Positions 19,713 through 28,686 of a stretch of 64,000 nt of DNA are shown here, piece by piece. Source of the stretch: CAVUOA01 sp963742955 (lineage in GTDB: Bacteria > Bacteroidota > Ignavibacteria > Tepidaquicellales > OLB5); the NCBI GenBank assembly GCA_963742955.1, contig CAVUOA010000009.1:930001-994000 (forward strand), given 5' to 3'. Made by a program: the position numbers and the translations under genes. Within the stretch, counting starts at the first letter, position 1, and every line of letters starts with the position of its first letter. Below the pieces are notes generated by a model. It searched no databases and had not been told where the DNA came from. It was given only the letters and a program-made list of their open reading frames with translations.

Positions 19713-21428
19713 TTATTTAACAAGAACCATCTTCTTAACCTGCACGAAGTCTCCGGCTTCTATTCTGTAGAAATATGTGCCGGATGCGAAATTTGAAGCA
19801 TCGAAACTTAACTCGTATGAGCCCGGGGTTTTATAATCGTTGAATAAGTTTTTTATTTCCCTTCCCAGAACATTATAAACAGTTATTTTAACCGGGGATG
19901 CTCTTGGAATATCAAACTTTATATTTGTTACCGGATTGAATGGATTGGGATAGTTCTGATAAAGCATATATTCATTTGGAATAATACCGGAAATTGGTTT
20001 AACGCCTATAAAATCATCAATCACAGCTGTATATATTTCCATATCAAATCCTCCGGCTCTCTCATCAGTCCAAACAGGTACAACCCTGTTTCTCAGGTAA
20101 TCAACACATATATAATCTCCAAACCTGACATTACTTCCGGGAATTAAAGTAGGAGATTGCTGAGAACTGAGAAGCTCATTTGTAAACGTTAAACCGCCGT
20201 TAGATGACCTGGCAAGATATGCTTCAACAGTTTGATTGTTTGGAGTGTTTCGTGAATCCATAAACAAAACAGCAATATTTCCTGAATCATTCACTGCAAC
20301 CCAGGGCCAATATTGAATTTTTCCGTTGCCTATCGGGTCATTGTTTATTCTAACCGGTGCCGACCAGGTGCTTCCGTTATTAGTTGAGCGTATTAGAAAT
20401 ACATCGGCGTCACCGTTTCTTCCGTCACAGAAAACTGTATAAAGAAAACCATGCCTGGCACTATTACTTAGATCACATGCAATCGAGGGAAATGTACTCA
20501 CATTGTTCGGCAAACCCTGCGGATCAAGACCATCTGCAATTGCTGTATCTGTTCCGAATGTATTGCCTCCGTCAGTGGATTTGTCATAATAAATTGTAGT
20601 TGTGGAAAAAGTACCTCCGGCCCAAACCACATTTATTTGCCCATCGGGGCTTGTGCATGAATTTGAACCCTGACCCTGATTTACAGGGTCGCTTACAGTG
20701 ACGGCGGGTGTCCAATTAACACCGCCGTTAGTTGATTTTGTAAATACAATATCTACAGAAGAGGAAAACCTCGTCCAGGAAATATAAAGCGTATTGAGAT
20801 GCGGACTTGTTGGAGACAAATCACAGATTATCCATTCTTTATCCTCATCGGCAACAGCTGCAGCAATATAAGCATTCGGAAATGTTACACCTCCGTCTGT
20901 CGATTTGTAAAGAGCCAGCGCGAGTCCGCCGTTAACAGAGTTGATTGTAATAACCGAAATATAAAAATTCCCAGCCGTATCCACCGCAATAACGGGGTCA
21001 CTGTTCTTAAAATAATTACTGCCAAGCAAAGTAGAATCCAGCAAACCGGGAACAGACCAGGTTGTGCCGCCATCTGTTGAATAGCTGTAACCAACTCTGC
21101 GGTTTGCAACAGGGTCAATACCATACCTGAAATCTCTCCATGCAGCAACAACCCTGTTAGGGTCTTTACGGCTGATTCTTACAGCAGGCTCATTCTGAGG
21201 CGCTGTGTTCTGTGAAATATCCACGTTTGAAAATGGAACAGGATTATCGTTAAGAAAATTGTTAAATGGAGGTACGGGAATTGAGATATTAGAATTTGTT
21301 TGTTTTTCCAGAGGCTGTTTGAACTTTAAATAATGATGAGCTTCGGTCTCCTGAGCAAAACACTCTGGTTTTATCAGTCCAAGAAGTAATACTATATAAA
21401 TTCCCGAAATTAGAAAGAGCTTTTTCAT
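19713..21428 (-). CDS. Sialidase-like BNR-repeat secreted protein with T9SS sorting domain
   Basis: 571-aa exported protein. Signal peptide MKKLFLISGIYIVLLLGLIK, then several Asp-box (BNR) repeats of the sialidase propeller type: YSTDGGTTWS, KSTDGGVTF, KSTNGGVNWT, KSTDGGNTFG, RSTNNGSTWS, RSSNGGLTF. These make a six-bladed propeller likely over about 75-480. The C-terminal T9SS domain runs from YPNPFNPVTNIKFD to KKMVLVK. No catalytic Arg triad or Tyr/Glu pair was identified with certainty, so glycosidase activity is not claimed. It lies between the two LamG paralogues on the same strand. Confidence 0.85.
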   Translation of the reverse strand: MKKLFLISGIYIVLLLGLIKPECFAQETEAHHYLKFKQPLEKQTNSNISIPVPPFNNFLNDNPVPFSNVDISQNTAPQNEPAVRISRKDPNRVVAAWRDFRYGIDPVANRRVGYSYSTDGGTTWSVPGLLDSTLLGSNYFKNSDPVIAVDTAGNFYISVITINSVNGGLALALYKSTDGGVTFPNAYIAAAVADEDKEWIICDLSPTSPHLNTLYISWTRFSSSVDIVFTKSTNGGVNWTPAVTVSDPVNQGQGSNSCTSPDGQINVVWAGGTFSTTTIYYDKSTDGGNTFGTDTAIADGLDPQGLPNNVSTFPSIACDLSNSARHGFLYTVFCDGRNGDADVFLIRSTNNGSTWSAPVRINNDPIGNGKIQYWPWVAVNDSGNIAVLFMDSRNTPNNQTVEAYLARSSNGGLTFTNELLSSQQSPTLIPGSNVRFGDYICVDYLRNRVVPVWTDERAGGFDMEIYTAVIDDFIGVKPISGIIPNEYMLYQNYPNPFNPVTNIKFDIPRASPVKITVYNVLGREIKNLFNDYKTPGSYELSFDASNFASGTYFYRIEAGDFVQVKKMVLVK

Positions 21429-21506
21429 ATTCTTGATTTTTTTTGTAGTTTAACTGCAACAGGAAAATTTAAACAAAGATAGCTTATTTTTATATTTTAA
21501 AATATA

Positions 21507-21538
21507 AAAAAAGCCCTCCGATACATCACCGGAGGGCT
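21507..21538 (-). terminator. Terminator downstream of LamG protein 2
   Basis: Arms AGCCCTCCG / CGGAGGGCT at 21512-21538, with AAAAAA on the plus-strand left side, giving a U-tract for the minus transcript. It lies 27 bases past the stop of the next gene. Confidence 0.88.
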
Positions 21539-21565
21539 AAAGCTATTGGCTTTTATGGCTGTGAA

Positions 21566-23932
21566 TTATTTCACAAGAACCATTTTCTTTATCTGTACAA
21601 AATCACCGGCTTCAATTCTGTAGAAGTAAGTTCCGCTTGCTAAGTTTGAAGCGTCGAATTTAAGTTCATAGGCGCCGGGATTTTTAAATTCGTTAACCAG
21701 TGTTCTAACTTCTCTTCCGAGTATATCGTAAACAACCATTTTAACATTAGATGCCTTTGGTATATCGAACCTAATGCTTGTTGTCGGGTTAAACGGATTA
21801 GGATAGTTTTGGCCCAATGCATAGGTTCCCGGAACAGTATTGGAAACAGGTTCAATGTTGGTTACTGCGTTGTTAAACCTTAATCCCCATCCAATTAAGT
21901 TTCCGGTATCTCCCGCTGCTCCGTCATGGACTTCAAGAATCCAGTTGCCTTGAATATTAGTACTGCCGAAGTTACCCATTGTAGCTTCAGGTCCCGCAGT
22001 GTTTGAGAACGGGGGATAAAATCCTGCAGTTGTAACAGCAGTTGACCCATCCACAAATATGGTTAACATGTCTTCACCGGTTCCGCCGTTGCCGCTGGAG
22101 AGGTCTCTGGTCTGTCCGTTCGGAGCTTTAAGAGTTATGCTTAAATCACCGCAGAAAGTGTGACGGATAGCCATAAATACTTCGATTGAAGTCAAAGTAG
22201 CACTTCCTGATACATGGATTGTGTCGAATGTGCTCAAGTTATCATTAATGGGTTTTGATAAGGTTTTAATAACATAACCTGACGGGAACGGATTATTTGC
22301 GCCGCCTCCGATGAACCTGTTGTCAACTGTAGCATGTGCTACGAATGAATTAGATAACGCTCCGGTTGTGGTTTCATTTCTGAATGCGCTGAACCTGCAG
22401 TTATTTGTTCCGCCTGAATTAAATGAACCATTGATTCCTGATGTTGCAGAATAGTTGTTCAGGTTTCCGTCTAACGGCCAGTATCCTACAAGATTTGCAT
22501 CGGGCAGTAATCCCCTTCCTGATGCAAACATGTTTTGTCTAATCTGGTCCTGTGTCCTTTCATTGGCCCAAAATCTTACTTCATCAATATATCCCTGAAA
22601 ATTACCCGTGGTTGTGTAATATCTGCCAATCCAAGCAGGGTCTGTATTGGTAGGCATCGCACCATTGAATGTAGCGGTGTAATCAAGCTCACCGTTTACA
22701 TATTCTTTAACAGTAAAATTCGGTCCGCCTGTCCATGTAGCTGCAAGATGGTACCATTTGTTTGCAACAAGAGTCTGGCCGGTGCTGATATAGTTATGCG
22801 CGCCTATATTTATTCCCATTTTGTTACTGGAAGATACATAGAATGCAAGCGTGCCGGTCGCAAACGATGTCCCTTTATGGAAAATGGTATTAAGCTGGCC
22901 AATATTTGTCATATATACCCATGCTTCAATACTGCCATCTGCAGTCTGGTCAAAAACAGAATTGCTCGGTATTACAACATAATCATTAGCACCATGATTA
23001 AATAAGGCTGCCATATTATAAGGTACCGGCTGCGGGGCAAATGATGAATATACAGTATTGCAGCTTCGCAGATAACCGTTTACGCCGGAGATATAATCAG
23101 TCATTGTTGCGCCGCCGATGTTGAAGTTAAAAGAATATTCAAGACCGGTATAGCTTGAACTGGAGGTAATTGCATTACTGGTATTTGCTCCGCTGGCATC
23201 ACCTAAACCAACAAACCTGTTGGTTGCAACCTGTGAAGCTGTAATTGCCGGGTTCCATAACCTGACTTCATCAATGTTTCCGTAGAATGCCTTGCCTCCA
23301 AACGGGGCTCTAATTGAACCTACAGTCATTGAATCTGATGTAACATTCCAGGTACCGGTGTTAAGTGATGTAGCGCCGCTTTGAGCACCGTTTACATAAA
23401 AAGTAACTGTGTAATTACCTGCACCACCTGACCAGGTAGCTGCAACATGAGTCCATTGGTTAAGAGGAATAGTAGTTCCGCCGGTATTAATTGATACTCC
23501 ATTGCCAAACCTCATGTATAAATTGTTGGTTGTATAGCTTATACCGAAAAGAAAACCAACATTAGTGGCATCTCCCTGTCCAACAATACAAGGCGCAGAA
23601 CTTGTGGTTGCAGTAGGATAAATCCATGCTTCAATGGAACCATCAACATTTTCATTGAATGGATTAGGGATTGCCATATATCCTCCGTTAGTACCCAATC
23701 CGGAAAGAAATGCATTAAAATTGAATGCACCATACTCATCAGTCTGCAAAGGTGTCTGATGATTTACATTAGAATTGTTGGACTGGTGGTTTTCTGTATT
23801 TACCACGTTCTTTGGCGCGTCCGTTTGAGGACCAGGGTCAACACCTGTCAGCATCTGTGCATTAGCAGAAAATGCGAACAAAGCCGCAAAAGCTAATACA
23901 CAAAGCCTTGTTGTTTTGAAAAAGATTGTCAT
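21566..23932 (-). CDS. LamG/P-domain secreted protein with T9SS sorting domain, paralogue 2
   Basis: 788-aa paralogue of 16923-19289 with the same domain order: signal peptide (MTIFFKTTRLCVLAFAALFA), two LamG-like domains (VDGSIEAWIYPTATTSSAP; ADGSIEAWVYMTNIGQLNTI), a P-like domain (HTFCGDLSITLKAPNGQTRD, shared word for word with paralogue 1), and a T9SS domain (YPNPFNPTTSIRFD to KKMVLVK). The second LamG domain differs most between the two (KEYVNGELDYTATFNG here). A GGAG ribosome site precedes the ATG. The two genes flank a BNR gene on the same strand, which suggests segmental duplication in a surface-protein cluster. Confidence 0.88.
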   Translation of the reverse strand: MTIFFKTTRLCVLAFAALFAFSANAQMLTGVDPGPQTDAPKNVVNTENHQSNNSNVNHQTPLQTDEYGAFNFNAFLSGLGTNGGYMAIPNPFNENVDGSIEAWIYPTATTSSAPCIVGQGDATNVGFLFGISYTTNNLYMRFGNGVSINTGGTTIPLNQWTHVAATWSGGAGNYTVTFYVNGAQSGATSLNTGTWNVTSDSMTVGSIRAPFGGKAFYGNIDEVRLWNPAITASQVATNRFVGLGDASGANTSNAITSSSSYTGLEYSFNFNIGGATMTDYISGVNGYLRSCNTVYSSFAPQPVPYNMAALFNHGANDYVVIPSNSVFDQTADGSIEAWVYMTNIGQLNTIFHKGTSFATGTLAFYVSSSNKMGINIGAHNYISTGQTLVANKWYHLAATWTGGPNFTVKEYVNGELDYTATFNGAMPTNTDPAWIGRYYTTTGNFQGYIDEVRFWANERTQDQIRQNMFASGRGLLPDANLVGYWPLDGNLNNYSATSGINGSFNSGGTNNCRFSAFRNETTTGALSNSFVAHATVDNRFIGGGANNPFPSGYVIKTLSKPINDNLSTFDTIHVSGSATLTSIEVFMAIRHTFCGDLSITLKAPNGQTRDLSSGNGGTGEDMLTIFVDGSTAVTTAGFYPPFSNTAGPEATMGNFGSTNIQGNWILEVHDGAAGDTGNLIGWGLRFNNAVTNIEPVSNTVPGTYALGQNYPNPFNPTTSIRFDIPKASNVKMVVYDILGREVRTLVNEFKNPGAYELKFDASNLASGTYFYRIEAGDFVQIKKMVLVK

Positions 23933-24292
23933 TTTTTCTCTCCTTTAGATAGTTATTAAATGATTTTTAGAAAAACTTATTATATTTTTTGATTATAGAT
24001 ATCCCATACAGGTCCTGAATAAGATATAAAATACCTAATCTAATCCCTAAATATCAGAAATGATTACAGGTAATCGTTTCTTACATATTAATCACTTTTA
24101 AAACAATTGATATGCAAGCACGAATACCGATTAATCCGAAATTTATATATGTATTTCTTTTAGTAGTATAAGCGGGTATAGCTTAGCTGAATTAATAAAT
24201 ATCTGAGGCAATGATAGGAAGATTTTAGTGAATAAGCAAGCGTTTTTAATATTATTTATTCGGAAAGAATTTTTGAAATGTTTTTTGAATAA
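23933..24292. other. Gap upstream of LamG protein 2
   Basis: 360 AT-rich bases. No RNA gene, repeat or credible frame was recognised. It should contain the promoter of the minus-strand LamG gene. Confidence 0.35.
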
Positions 24293-25006
24293 CTATACAG
24301 AATGCAATCCTTTTTCGATTTTTCCTAGGTCAATCCAGGAAGAATCCAAAACGTCATATGCTAGTATTTTTTTCCTCTCTGAAATCATGTGGAAATATGC
24401 GGTGAAAATATCAAAAAAACCAATTTCAGTAAATTCTTTGAAAATTTCGGTTGAGATTATGTGCACTCCGCAGAACCCCGGATAACTTTCTTCACCTACA
24501 GGTTTGCGGTAACGGAAAAAGTCATTTTTAGAACGCCGCCCGATAACATTTGACTCTGCATCAACTATTAATGGACGCTTTGTAGAACGGTATTTTACTG
24601 CCAGAGCAGCCAGCGGCGAATTCTTAAAATGAAACTCCTCCATTTTAGTAAAATCGATTTCGGAATCAACATCAACATTATGAACAATGAATGAACCGGA
24701 GTCTTTTAGCAATTCACCGGCATTTTTAATTCCGCCGCCTGTTCCAAGAATTTCATTTTCATAAATCAAATGAATTTTTACTCCGTAATCATGTTTGCTG
24801 AAAAATTCCTCCATCTTATCTGCAAAATGATGAGTATTGATTATTATATCTTCAATACCTGATTTGACAAGCTTATTTATAACAATCTCTATCATTGGTA
24901 CACCATTTACCTTCACCAGAGCTTTCGGACAAGAGTCGGTCAGAGGTTTAAGCCTGGTTCCAAAGCCGGCAGCAAGAATCATTGCTTTTTTTATTTTTTG
25001 CATCAC
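24293..25006 (-). CDS. Sugar-phosphate nucleotidyltransferase (MurU/GlmU-like)
   Basis: 237-aa cytoplasmic nucleotidyltransferase of the GT-A-like fold. It begins with the signature MILAAGFGTRLKPLTDSCPK (nucleotide binding). The metal-binding site is in the HNVDVDSEID region, with further family motifs IINTHHFADKMEEFF and ENEILGTGGGIKNA. The family transfers NMP to a sugar 1-phosphate (mannose-1-P, GlcNAc/MurNAc-1-P or glucose-1-P); the short length without a left-handed helix favours a MurU- or mannose-1-P-type enzyme. Its start overlaps the stop of the upstream GT-C-like gene by four bases (ATGA), so the two are coupled and probably act in the same glycan pathway. Confidence 0.85.
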   Translation of the reverse strand: MMQKIKKAMILAAGFGTRLKPLTDSCPKALVKVNGVPMIEIVINKLVKSGIEDIIINTHHFADKMEEFFSKHDYGVKIHLIYENEILGTGGGIKNAGELLKDSGSFIVHNVDVDSEIDFTKMEEFHFKNSPLAALAVKYRSTKRPLIVDAESNVIGRRSKNDFFRYRKPVGEESYPGFCGVHIISTEIFKEFTEIGFFDIFTAYFHMISERKKILAYDVLDSSWIDLGKIEKGLHSV

Positions 25007-26544
25007 GGCTGTTCTTTATTAGTACTGCGGAACTCTTTTTTCAGCCTGAATACCACATCAATTGACCGGTAACGCTCTTCGGGAGCGTTAAATTTTTCAT
25101 ACCGGGGCGGAATGTCATCGTCGGTAAAACCGGCATAACCTATAATAAATTCCGGGTTCAGCTTAAGTACATATTCAAAATCGAATTTCTTGTGTCCTGC
25201 CTGCAGACGCTTAGATTGTGTTTTTGAAATGAAAGAATTATTAAGACCCCACATGTCAATTGTATACAGCTCCGAATAATAAGGAATTTTCCCTGCAGGA
25301 CCAACAGCTATAACAGTATTGGGAGAAACGTTCATTTTAAGCCATTTGCCGAACATAGACCATTGATGCTCATATTTATAATTTTCATCTTTTATTATAA
25401 GCTCCCTGTATTCAAGAAGGCTCAGGGTAACAGAAAATAAGATAACCGATAAAAGCACAACTCCAAAACCCAGAATTTTATTTTTAGCGTTAGCAAACTT
25501 TGAACCGATTGTTGTCATCTTGTTTACTGCAATAATAATTCCAATGGTGCTAAGTATATAAAGAAACGGTATTATCGGAACAAAGAACCTGTTGGCAATC
25601 ATCCAGTCTCCTCCCACAATCAGAAGATATAAAATGTAAACAAACGAGAACAGCAGTGAATATGACTGTTTAAAGTCTTTTAATACTTTCTTAAAAGGAA
25701 GGAATAGAATAAATATCAAAATGTAAAGCCTTGTGCCGATACAAAGTGCGAGATATTTAAATCCCAAAAGAAGATTCATCGAAAAATCCGTGACGCCTTT
25801 GGCATAAAACGTGTTTGGGATTAACTGTCCGTAGTATAGGTATTTGAACCCGTAGTATAAGACAACAAACACCGCATAAATTCCAATTACGGTAAGAAAT
25901 TTTTTCCGCCAATCATTTATCGATTTCCTGAAAAGGAGAAAATGAAACATGGTTATAACAAATATCATATTCCCTTCAGGTCTTGTTAATGTGCACAGCA
26001 TCAGGAACTGTGTCATTAAGATATGATTCCGGCTTTTTTTATTTATAGTAAAATAGAAATATGCAGCAGCCAGTATGAAAAGAGTGTACATTGGAAATTC
26101 CATACCTCCTATTGCCCAGAAGGCAACGGAATCATCGAGGACAAAAAAAACAGCTGGCAGTATTATCAGATACGATGGCTTAAGAGGGATAATATCTGAA
26201 AATTGCCTTGTAATCAGAATGAGCAGGTATATATTAAAAACGGATAATGCAAGTCCAATGGAAAGCGCAAAAATGGAAATATCAATAGTTTTTATTTTTG
26301 TAAACGGAGCAGTAACCACAGTCCACAGAAAATTAGTATATCCTTCAACGTATTCTCCCGGATTATATACCAATCCCTCTCCGCTCATCAGGTTTCTGCC
26401 GTAGCGAAAAGAAATATACGCATCATCCACATTCTGAAACCAGAAACTCCAGCTGAGGAACATGCAGTAAACAACAAAGAAAATTACCAATAAGGCAAAA
26501 TACTTTTTATTAAGCTCGGTTTTTGAAAGTTCAGTCTGATTCAA
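25003..26544 (-). CDS. GT-C-type membrane glycosyltransferase-like protein
   Basis: 513-aa polytopic protein with about ten hydrophobic helices. The first periplasmic loop carries NVDDAYISFRYGRNLMSGEG and NPGEYVEGYTNFLWTV. This acidic-pair loop is shared with arabinofuranosyl/mannosyl GT-C enzymes that use lipid-linked donors. The C-terminal soluble part includes WSMFGKWLKMNVSPNTVIAV and YSELYTIDMWGLNN, also typical of this protein class in Ignavibacteria. The donor and acceptor are unknown. It is translationally coupled to the nucleotidyltransferase downstream, and the MFS gene lies 13 bases upstream, so the three form an operon on the minus strand. Confidence 0.75.
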   Translation of the reverse strand: MNQTELSKTELNKKYFALLVIFFVVYCMFLSWSFWFQNVDDAYISFRYGRNLMSGEGLVYNPGEYVEGYTNFLWTVVTAPFTKIKTIDISIFALSIGLALSVFNIYLLILITRQFSDIIPLKPSYLIILPAVFFVLDDSVAFWAIGGMEFPMYTLFILAAAYFYFTINKKSRNHILMTQFLMLCTLTRPEGNMIFVITMFHFLLFRKSINDWRKKFLTVIGIYAVFVVLYYGFKYLYYGQLIPNTFYAKGVTDFSMNLLLGFKYLALCIGTRLYILIFILFLPFKKVLKDFKQSYSLLFSFVYILYLLIVGGDWMIANRFFVPIIPFLYILSTIGIIIAVNKMTTIGSKFANAKNKILGFGVVLLSVILFSVTLSLLEYRELIIKDENYKYEHQWSMFGKWLKMNVSPNTVIAVGPAGKIPYYSELYTIDMWGLNNSFISKTQSKRLQAGHKKFDFEYVLKLNPEFIIGYAGFTDDDIPPRYEKFNAPEERYRSIDVVFRLKKEFRSTNKEQP

Positions 26545-26557
26545 ATTTTAATTTTTA

Positions 26558-27763
26558 TTAACTCTCTTTCTCTGTAATTTTTTCTGTTCCTTTGCCGAAA
26601 AATACAAAAAATAATGTCCCTGCAATACCTGTTGCTGCCGCTGTATACAGGTTAAAAGCAGGACTTATTTTCCATAAGAACCCTCCGAGGAATGCTGCAA
26701 ACGATACAACAAAATCTCTAACGAAGTAATATAATCCAAATGAACGCGCTTCGGCATTTTTTACAGAAAGCTCAATTATCATAGCTTTCCTTGTCGGTTC
26801 ACCGAATTCTTTTAAACCCCTGATTAAAAATGCAAAGATAAGCAGTAAATAACTTGTGCTGAAATATAAAAACAAGGGAAAAATACTGAAGAAAATAAAG
26901 GTTATAACAACAAAAGGCTTCCGTTCAACCTTATCTGAAAAGCTGGCAACAGGTATGTAAATTAATGCTGCTGTTATCATTTCGACCGCTGTTAACACTC
27001 CGAACTGCTCAGGCGATACTCTTACAATATCAAGGCACCAGATTACTACAAACACGTATGGAATTTGTTCGCAGAATCTTATCAGAATATCGGATACCAG
27101 AAGATTTTTTAACCTGCGGTCGAATCTTCTCCAGAGAGCAATTGGATGAAGCTTTTCAGTTTCCGGAATTTCATCGGCAATCATTTTTTGCTGGAAGAAA
27201 ATTCCTATAAGACATAATATTATTGAAATACCAAAAGCAATTTTAACGCCTGAAACAAGCCCGTAAGCTGTAATTAATACTCCGCCTATAATGGGACCAA
27301 TCATCATCGGGAACCTTCTTATAATAGAATGCATAGAAATCCCCATTGCAGTTTTTTTACCGCCCAGTGTTTTGGTGATTAATGACATGCTGGCGGGGAG
27401 CGATATAGCATTCCAGGCAGAAAAGAATATCATGCCAATAAAAATTGCTATCCAGCTGGTAAAAGCGATTGCAATTATATAGCCGCCAATTGCCATTAAG
27501 TCAAAAACCAGAAACGCCTTCTTATTGCCTATAATATCAGCTATATACCCGCCGGGCAGGGACCAGAATGAGGCAAGAAAATTCTGAAGGAAACCGAATG
27601 CGCCAATAATTATCAGCGAGCCCTGAATTCCTTCGAGATATTTGGGAACGAAGCGCTCCCATGTTTTTTCACCTGTCAGCATCAGGATAATTAAGCCGAG
27701 CAGAAGCACAACGTTTCGCTTTAATCCGAGAAATTCCTTGACCTTAATTAATTTTGAATTCAT
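26558..27763 (-). CDS. MFS transporter
   Basis: 401-aa polytopic inner-membrane protein with about twelve hydrophobic helices. It carries the MFS pattern after helix 2 (GGYIADIIGNKKAFLVFDLM) and a related loop in the second half (SFSDKVERKPFVVITF). A basic central loop (WRRFDRRLKNLLVSD) separates the two six-helix halves. The substrate cannot be told from sequence; drug, sugar or metabolite export are all possible. It is first in the minus-strand cluster with the GT-C-like protein and the nucleotidyltransferase. Confidence 0.88.
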   Translation of the reverse strand: MNSKLIKVKEFLGLKRNVVLLLGLIILMLTGEKTWERFVPKYLEGIQGSLIIIGAFGFLQNFLASFWSLPGGYIADIIGNKKAFLVFDLMAIGGYIIAIAFTSWIAIFIGMIFFSAWNAISLPASMSLITKTLGGKKTAMGISMHSIIRRFPMMIGPIIGGVLITAYGLVSGVKIAFGISIILCLIGIFFQQKMIADEIPETEKLHPIALWRRFDRRLKNLLVSDILIRFCEQIPYVFVVIWCLDIVRVSPEQFGVLTAVEMITAALIYIPVASFSDKVERKPFVVITFIFFSIFPLFLYFSTSYLLLIFAFLIRGLKEFGEPTRKAMIIELSVKNAEARSFGLYYFVRDFVVSFAAFLGGFLWKISPAFNLYTAAATGIAGTLFFVFFGKGTEKITEKES

Positions 27764-27927
27764 CCAGATAAATAATCTGCTAATTTAAAGTTTTGTTATA
27801 TCATTTAGTATGCATATTTGAAAATCTTTTTCTTTTAAGAATCTTCCTTGCAACCGAATTATTTATTTACAATTTAGAAAAATAGAACTTATATTATGAA
27901 ATATTTTAAATTCACATTATATTTATT

Positions 27928-28665
27928 ATGAAAATTAAACACTTCTTAATATTCTTCCTAATCTTTTTTATAATCTTCAAACTAAATTCTTATTCGCAGG
28001 TTGATAAATCTCTATTCGAGCGCTGGTCTAAAACCGATGATTTAATATGGGATACCAAAATAGACAGGGACGCGGCGGTTGATTCAATTGCGCTTTATGT
28101 ACCGCTAGCTGTTAAATACTGCAAAGAAAACGGAGTGCAGTTTACTAAACGCAAAGACTGGGTGTTCCCAATGAAAGGATGGACAAAAGTAAGTTACCGC
28201 AGAGACGGAAACGATTTCATTGATGATAAGTTTGACTATTTCCAGGGAGGTGAATCACACGGACATCCCGCACATGATATATTTATCCGCGATATAGATG
28301 CAAATACACTGGAAGACTCCACAAACAAACAGGTTGATGCCCTTGCAATGGTATCAGGTGTTGTGTTCTGGATTGTTTCGGACTGGAAACCGGGTGATTT
28401 CGGCAGGGGCGGAAATTCAGTTAAGCTGTTTGACCCCGAAACACAGGCAATGTTTTATTATTCACACCTTGATTCGGTTACAGTAAAAGTCGGTGATATT
28501 GTCAAAGCAGGTGATAAAGTCGGGACCGTTGGCAGAACAGGCAGAAAAGCACTACACGGCAAAACACATTTGCATATAGCTTTTTATCCAATAGTTGACG
28601 GCGAACCGGAACCCGAAGATTTTATTGAAGATTTATATAAAGCAGAAAAAAGAGCCGGAAAGTAA
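27928..28665 (+). CDS. M23-family (LytM-like) metallopeptidase
   Basis: 245-aa exported protein. A hydrophobic N-terminus MKIKHFLIFFLIFFIIFKLN ends in a cleavage-like SYSQ. The zinc site of M23 peptidases is visible: GHPAHDIFIRD (His-x3-Asp) and the HxH motif in KTHLHIAFYP, with an intervening YYSHLDSVTVKVGDIVKAGD. These ligands suggest an active enzyme acting on peptidoglycan cross-links in the periplasm, not a degenerate activator. It is monocistronic: divergent from the MFS gene and convergent with the following membrane protein. Confidence 0.9.
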   Translation: MKIKHFLIFFLIFFIIFKLNSYSQVDKSLFERWSKTDDLIWDTKIDRDAAVDSIALYVPLAVKYCKENGVQFTKRKDWVFPMKGWTKVSYRRDGNDFIDDKFDYFQGGESHGHPAHDIFIRDIDANTLEDSTNKQVDALAMVSGVVFWIVSDWKPGDFGRGGNSVKLFDPETQAMFYYSHLDSVTVKVGDIVKAGDKVGTVGRTGRKALHGKTHLHIAFYPIVDGEPEPEDFIEDLYKAEKRAGK

Positions 28666-28686
28666 AAATGGTGGGATTTCACTTTC

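Noticed and set aside
24228..24485. Plus-strand frame (about 85 codons) over the nucleotidyltransferase end
   Set aside because: Overlaps the 3' end of a strongly supported gene on the other strand and has no recognisable domain.
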